Source of the DNA: Heterotrichella gracilis
Lineage: Eukaryota > Sar > Xanthophyceae > Tribonematales > Xanthonemataceae
NCBI GenBank assembly: GCA_032358255.1
Contig: JAULBX010028049.1
Span: forward strand, 145,444 to 209,443
Direction of reading: 5' to 3'
DNA: 64,000 nt
A model generated the notes under the pieces. The model was not told the DNA's origin. It did no database searches and saw only the letters and a list, made by a program, of their open reading frames with translations. The position numbers were made by a program, and so were the translations under genes. Below are positions 58,888-64,000 of this stretch, piece by piece; position 1 is the stretch's first letter; each line of letters starts with the position of its first letter.

Positions 58888-61800
58888 ATGGCTCAGCTCT
58901 CCATCCAGGCGTCCCTGCCTCAACAAGCACACTGCACACCTGGCCGTGCCCAGCTGACCAGGGTTGCCCACCGAAGGCCTCACAACGCACAGACACTCTA
59001 TCATGCAGCCAGTAGCTCCAACAGGTGAGGAAGCACTACCTGCCTGCCACTAAAGAACGGGACAGGGCCATATGATGGCACTTTTAAAACCCACCCAGTA
59101 TGGGTTACCAGGTTCTGCCACATACTTGGGACAATACGTGCTTGGTTGTTAAGGTTAAGATCAGACAGGCTGTCTTGTTTCAGTGCACATTGCTGTGCAC
59201 TTCATATTGCACTGCAAGGTGTGGTGGTGGTGTCACTGTGACTCCACTGGTGCAGGCTTCGTGCTGCCAGTGAAAGGGACGTGCCCAGTATCTCCGAGGA
59301 TGAGGAACTGGAGGACAAGGTGGAGGAGTTTCTGAGGAGGCAAGCAGCGATCGAAAGCGGTAAGCGCAGCCATTGATTGCAGTAGATGGTTGGTGGGTGG
59401 GGCTTGTGTCGTGCAAAGGGGGAGCTGGTTTGCTGGGCGCTTTGGGTTGCTAGGTCTGGGTGCGTACCAGCCAATGCAGCGGTGCTCAGCATCAGCACTG
59501 CTGTGGTTCTGAATGGTATTGCTGGTCCTGCTCTTGTTTGCCTTCCTATGCCTGCCACCAGCCAGCTCCACGCAGCTTCACTGCTGGTGGCGGCCAAGGT
59601 GGACCTTAAACCCTAATCCGTCAATCGCCTTACCCATGCCCGCCACCAGCATGGGCGAGACTAGCACCACAGCACTGGCCGTGGCTGATGGTTGAGCACC
59701 GCTGCATCAGCTGTCGAGGGCCTGGTGGCACCCACCCACCGCACCCGCAGCATGGTTGCGCCACTGGCATTTGACACCCCCAACGTGCTGTGGCGTGGTG
59801 CAGGCATCGCAGAGGCGAAGCCAGACCTGTCAAAGGTGGTTGGGGTGGACAAGGTCTCAGATGAGGTGAGTTGGTTGGGGTTGCGGCTCGTGGGCACACC
59901 ACCGTCTGAGGCAAATAACATAAGTCATTTGTGTATCGGGGTTGGTGGGCGGTGCATGCACTGCCGCCAAGCAGTCTTCTGGACAGTGCAAGGAGATGCA
60001 GCAACCATGCTTCTGACTGGCACCCATGTTTAGGGTTTAGGGTTCCATGTCAGCACTGCACAAGTGGACGGTGCCTTTTGGATTGTACGAGCATCAAGGG
60101 TCCAATCTCTAAACCCTAATGTCCTTGTTGTTCCAGGAAGCCAAGGAGTTCTGCAGAGAGATCGTGGCCTGCTTGAAAACCCTGCGCGAGAACCGCGAGA
60201 TGCCCTTCAACGAGGTGAAGCTGGTGATTGCCATTGAGGACCCGCGCGCAAGGGAGCAGAGGCAACAGATGGGCATTGAGGTGCGGGGGTGGGGGGGGGG
60301 ACGTGGCACAACATCGCGTGCTGTCATACGCGGACGCATGAGCAAGGAGTTTGCTGCATGTGGCACTGAGCGATGGCCGCAAGAACGCACAAGCTGCCGT
60401 CAATTAATGCGATGTCAGAAATCATGACTCATAATCAGCATGGAGAGATAATACACCAGCTGAATCAGGGTTGCATCTTATGAGGCTGAGGGGCAAGCTG
60501 GGTGATTAAATGCATAAAAAACACCATCTTTCGGATCTGACTGCCGCAAGGCCTGCTGATACCCTATGCCGTATGACAGCTTCCCCCCACCTCCTCAGCC
60601 CACATACCCATGCCTAGCTTGAACCTGATGCTGTAAGGTGCCAAACAGCGTGGCAATGCAGCAAGAGCTGCCTATCTGTGTTGCACATGACCACATCTGC
60701 CTAAAATGCCACCATGCACACATGCCACAAGTGCGCCCACCACGCATACATGCCGCAAATGCACTCATCACCATGCACATGCGCTGACCCAATCATATTC
60801 GTCTGCTTGGGGGTGTGCTTGCTGTGCCACCCACCCACCTGCACATGCACACCCACCACACCCTCCCTCCACCAGCCCCCCCACCCTCCCACCCTCCCCG
60901 TGCCATCCAGGCTGAGTCCGGCGTGTCGCGTGACGAGATTGCCTTGGCCCTGAACGATGTGATTGAGGGCAGGATCCCCAAGGTGAGGCGTGAAGGGTTT
61001 TGCAGTTTGTGTGATTGTGTGCTTTCGCCTGCATGGAGGGGTCATCTGCTCTTGCATGCATGCCTCCCCGGGATGGGGAATTGTTTCGGCCGGGAGCTGC
61101 CTGTGGATTTTCAGCCCCTACTGCGGCGGGTGTTCTGTTTCATTTTCAGCATTTTCCATCCTCAACCTATGCTGTCATTGCATCATCCGCCAGGACCGCA
61201 CCTACTGTTTCATATGATCACCCCCCAGGACTGCATGTCTTGTTGATATCATCATCCCCTAGGATGATCGCCCCTTTATGCGCCATTATGCTGCTCCCCA
61301 GGACCGCATCGCGCTGCGTGAGCTCCACCGCGAGATGACCAACTGGCCATTCCTGGACAAGGAGGATGAGGCACCAGCCGCCATGGGAGAGTATGAAGGT
61401 GGGTGCGAGGGGTGGGGGGTGGGGGTGCTGTGTTGGAAAGTGGTATATGATGGGGTGGGAGGGGACGCGGGGGAGGGAGTGGTTGGTAGGAAACGTCTGG
61501 CCGGCACTATTGTTGCCCACTATCCGCACCAGCTTCACACGCACCACCAAATTTCCAGCCCCATTCAAGGGGAAATCTCTGTTTGCACCTACCCTCAAAG
61601 GTCATCCTCCGCAATATGAATATTTCATTCTATGGTTTCAGTGAAAATTTTTTGTCAAAAAACATTGTGCTTATCTTGGTCAATTTTAATCATGTTGCCC
61701 CCCGCCCCATCGCAGGCGTGGATTCGGAGGTCCCCCTCGCGGAGGACCTACCCAACGCGCAGGGGTGGCGGTCGGGCCAGGCGCGGCCGCCGGTGGGCCG

Positions 61801-61939
61801 CGCCGACGAGGTGCCCCAGTCATTCACCGACATGCTGCCCGACTGGGTGGGGTACGGGTTCCTGTACTTCATATCGGTGCTGCCCGCAATCATCGCTGGA
61901 TCAGTGGTGCTCATCCTGTTCCTCAACAGCCTCAAATAG
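58888..61939 (+). CDS. Putative plastid-targeted membrane protein, green-lineage type
   Basis: Seven phase-consistent exons: 58888-59024, 59256-59359, 59711-59865, 60137-60280, 60911-60982, 61302-61398 and 61716-61939, giving 310 residues. The first 45 residues are rich in Ala, Ser, Gln and Arg with almost no acidic residues, like a chloroplast transit peptide (MAQLSIQASLPQQ). The middle contains a soluble helical domain: EVKLVIAIEDPRAREQRQQM, SGVSRDEIALALNDVIEGRI and ALRELHREMTNWPFLDKE. The C-terminus is one hydrophobic span (GYGFLYFISVLPAIIAGSVVL), ending LFLNSLK. I recall similar uncharacterised plastid proteins in land plants, but this is not verified and I give no function. The third-exon acceptor (gcatcag at 59704-59710) lacks a good pyrimidine tract and was chosen by phase. 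Confidence 0.75.
61185..61320. repeat. Repeated acceptor edge before exon 6 of the plastid protein
   Basis: Three copies of a ccaggaccgca / ccaggactgcat segment occur at about 61191, 61226 and 61299. Only the last continues into the conserved reading frame. The copies resemble the exon-edge echoes in other genes. Confidence 0.65.
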
Positions 61940-62205
61940 GGGATGTGCTGGATCGAGTTGGATCAGGTTGGATTGGGTTGGATCAGATTGGATGAGGTTT
62001 GAGGTGGAATGGGCTCGGCTGGGCTGCAGCTTGCGGTCAGAAGTCATGATGATCGTGGGGTGGGTGTTGCTAATCCTGTTCCTCAATAGCTTCAAGCAGG
62101 GAGGGGGTGGATGGCACGGGGGGTTTGGTTGAATTGATTGGCCTGTATTGGATAGGTGGCGCTTATCCTGTTTCCTCACAGCCTTGACTAATGAGGGGGG
62201 ACGAG
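61905..62205. repeat. Two 3' echoes of the plastid protein's last exon
   Basis: The end of the coding exon (61905-61945, tcatcctgttcctcaacagc) is repeated, diverged, at 62068-62110 and 62160-62205 (taatcctgttcctcaatagc; ttatcctgtttcctcacagc). The coding frame is broken in the copies. Confidence 0.8.
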
Positions 62206-63923
62206 ATGTGGATGGTGGGGCTAGTGTAAGAGACGGGTGGTATTTTTGTTGGGTTGCTTTGCATGGTTGGGGAGTGGATTGCGAAATTTGGTGGGTGTCG
62301 GTGCCGATGACTAAACAGGGCAATCAGCAATGCTCATTAGGTGGTGGTCATAGGCAATCATCTATACTTTGTTGGAGACATCGCTGGGCAGGAAATGCTT
62401 GTAAATTACTGCTTATAATACGGGATACATGGTATTCTTTTGCCCCACGCCACCCCTTGCTCGGCGGAGCACATCTAGCCATCGAGTGCTGACCTTAACC
62501 TTGGAGGTAGGCCACACCTGTGTGCACGTTTAGACGAGGCAAGTGGTGCCACATGCAAAACACATGTTGCAACAGGTATGGTGCACCACGCCATTGCTAA
62601 AATCGTATTTTAACCCTAAACCCTAAGCGCAGCCATTGGTTGGCATGGTTGCTTGTCCCCTGCCTTGCAACGCTGACCTCAAGGATTAACTTTCAAAAGG
62701 CGTTCAGAAAGTGGTTTCTTCGTTTGACCCACGTTGCTGAGTAATGTGCATGCATGCATGCATATACATGTGGCAGTGCATAATCCCGGTAAGTGCTAGA
62801 GAATATTCAGCCGTGAGCTTTCACTGCAAGTTTCAAAGTAACTGTTGTGCTTTGAGTCATTGTGGGTCTGTACATTGAGCTGTATGGACAATGTTGTTTG
62901 GGATACCGCCGGTGGTATCGACTTGGTTTGGTATGTGGCTCCAGCTGAGCTTCCACTCTCGTTATCGCATGTCGTATACTTGTTACAAGCACAAGTACTC
63001 AAGTTTACTTATTCAACCTGGCCGCGCAACGCTCAACAACCCTTTTCTGCCACACCTGTAAAGCTGGTGTGTTGGCTTTGAAAACGGGTGTGTTCGAAAC
63101 GAACGCACTGGCCTTGTCTGGCAATGGGTGACATGGAGCCCTAGGCCCCAACAGCGTAAACGGGCTTCCTTTGAGCGTATAATCCTTCTATGTGCACTGT
63201 CATGGCAACAGCCGTACGCTTGAAAAGTCACTTGGCACTCGCTGGTCTCTTGAGGGCCATATGAAAGTGCATGCACCGCCCAGGGACAGCTTGCGATGTA
63301 CACGGGCATGGCCATGCCAGTAGCGAGATGAGGTCTACTCTATCCGTCCTGCCTGTCTAGCCTCTTGCAGCAGATGGGCGTCTCAGCACCCCGCGGTCTG
63401 TGGGCATTACAGTGGCTGTTCCTACTGGTGAGTGTGTACACAACGTCATGTGACGTAAACATGGGCTAGGTGAGACCCTGTTTTCTGTGCATGCAACGTG
63501 CACGGCTATGCTGCGTGCGCCGACCCACTGCAAAGTGCTTTGCTGCATTGAGGTGTATGCTGTGCGTGCATCCAATTCGATCTGGCCGAGGTCATCCAGG
63601 CTGGAACTAGGTGTGAGGGCCAACACCCAATGGGTTGCACGCACACTGCCCCAGACAAACTCCGACACACCGTGCGATATGCATGCAGTTTGTAATAGTG
63701 TGCAGCCTTTTCAACTTCGACTTTTTGCAGCTGTTTTGAGCACGTACCTGACGAGTGTTCACTGCATACATCCACACCAGGCTTGCCCTTACTAGGGATC
63801 CCCACCCTTGGGTTCAAGTACATTAATACCTCTTTCCAAACACCTCCCTCCCATCTCAAGCCCACTGCGACACAAACCCCACACCTTAAACCCACTGTGA
63901 CGTAAACCCCACTCCCGCTGGCT
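62206..63923. other. Intergenic; no supported gene
   Basis: Only short overlapping frames. A telomere-like taaccctaaaccctaag lies at about 62611-62627, and a gcatgcatgcatgcatat run at about 62749-62766. Confidence 0.45.
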
Positions 63924-63989
<66 letters not shown>

Positions 63990-64000
63990 CGGGGGCGGGG
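63924..64000. repeat. 66-base poly(G) run at the window end
   Basis: Bases 63924-63989 are all G, followed by cgggggcgggg. It may be a real G-tract or an assembly or sequencing artefact, and it continues to the window edge. Confidence 0.9.

Overview
This window is nuclear DNA of an intron-rich eukaryote, most likely a green alga (Chlorophyta, perhaps Trebouxiophyceae; the exact lineage is inference). The reasons: GC-rich genes split by many GT-AG introns; a plant-type homeobox-DDT-WHIM (RLT) gene and a protein that looks plastid-targeted; a TGTAA motif downstream of one stop codon; and the plant-type telomere unit CCCTAAA/TTTAGGG scattered through introns and spacers. I rebuilt the genes by hand from splice sites, and in every model below the exon phases join without a stop.

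Layout, left to right. 1.9-2.3 kb: an intronless centromeric histone H3 (CENH3) on the minus strand. 4.1-7.8 kb: a PWWP/AT-hook chromatin protein (minus). 10.3-11.4 kb: a small plus-strand protein with an N-myristoylation signal and a DUF4145/HEPN-like core. 11.9-16.1 kb: a PAK1IP1/MAK11 WD40 ribosome-biogenesis factor (minus). 17.0-23.1 kb: an ARMC9 homologue, a LisH/armadillo ciliary protein (minus). 23.6-24.3 kb: ribosomal protein eS21 (plus), divergent from ARMC9. 24.8-26.3 kb: cyclin C (minus). 27.4-40.4 kb: a 24-exon RLT chromatin-remodelling subunit (plus). 41.2-46.3 kb: a direct tandem duplication carrying two F-box/LRR genes, each broken by its own frameshifts. 47.4-49.6 kb: a glycosyltransferase-like protein with an unresolved 5' end (minus). 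51.1-57.8 kb: a TEX2-like SMP lipid-transfer protein (plus). 58.9-61.9 kb: a putative plastid membrane protein (plus). The right end is a 66-base G homopolymer.

The genes do not form one pathway. Three concern chromatin or centromeres (CENH3, PWWP, RLT), one transcription (cyclin C), two ribosomes (PAK1IP1, eS21), one cilia (ARMC9), and two membranes (TEX2-like, plastid protein).

The most unusual structural signal is a set of decayed 'echoes'. Introns and 3' flanks repeatedly contain degenerate tandem copies of the neighbouring exon edge, usually with its splice site, 50-300 bases away. I see this in at least six unrelated genes, which suggests introns here grow by local tandem duplication across splice junctions.
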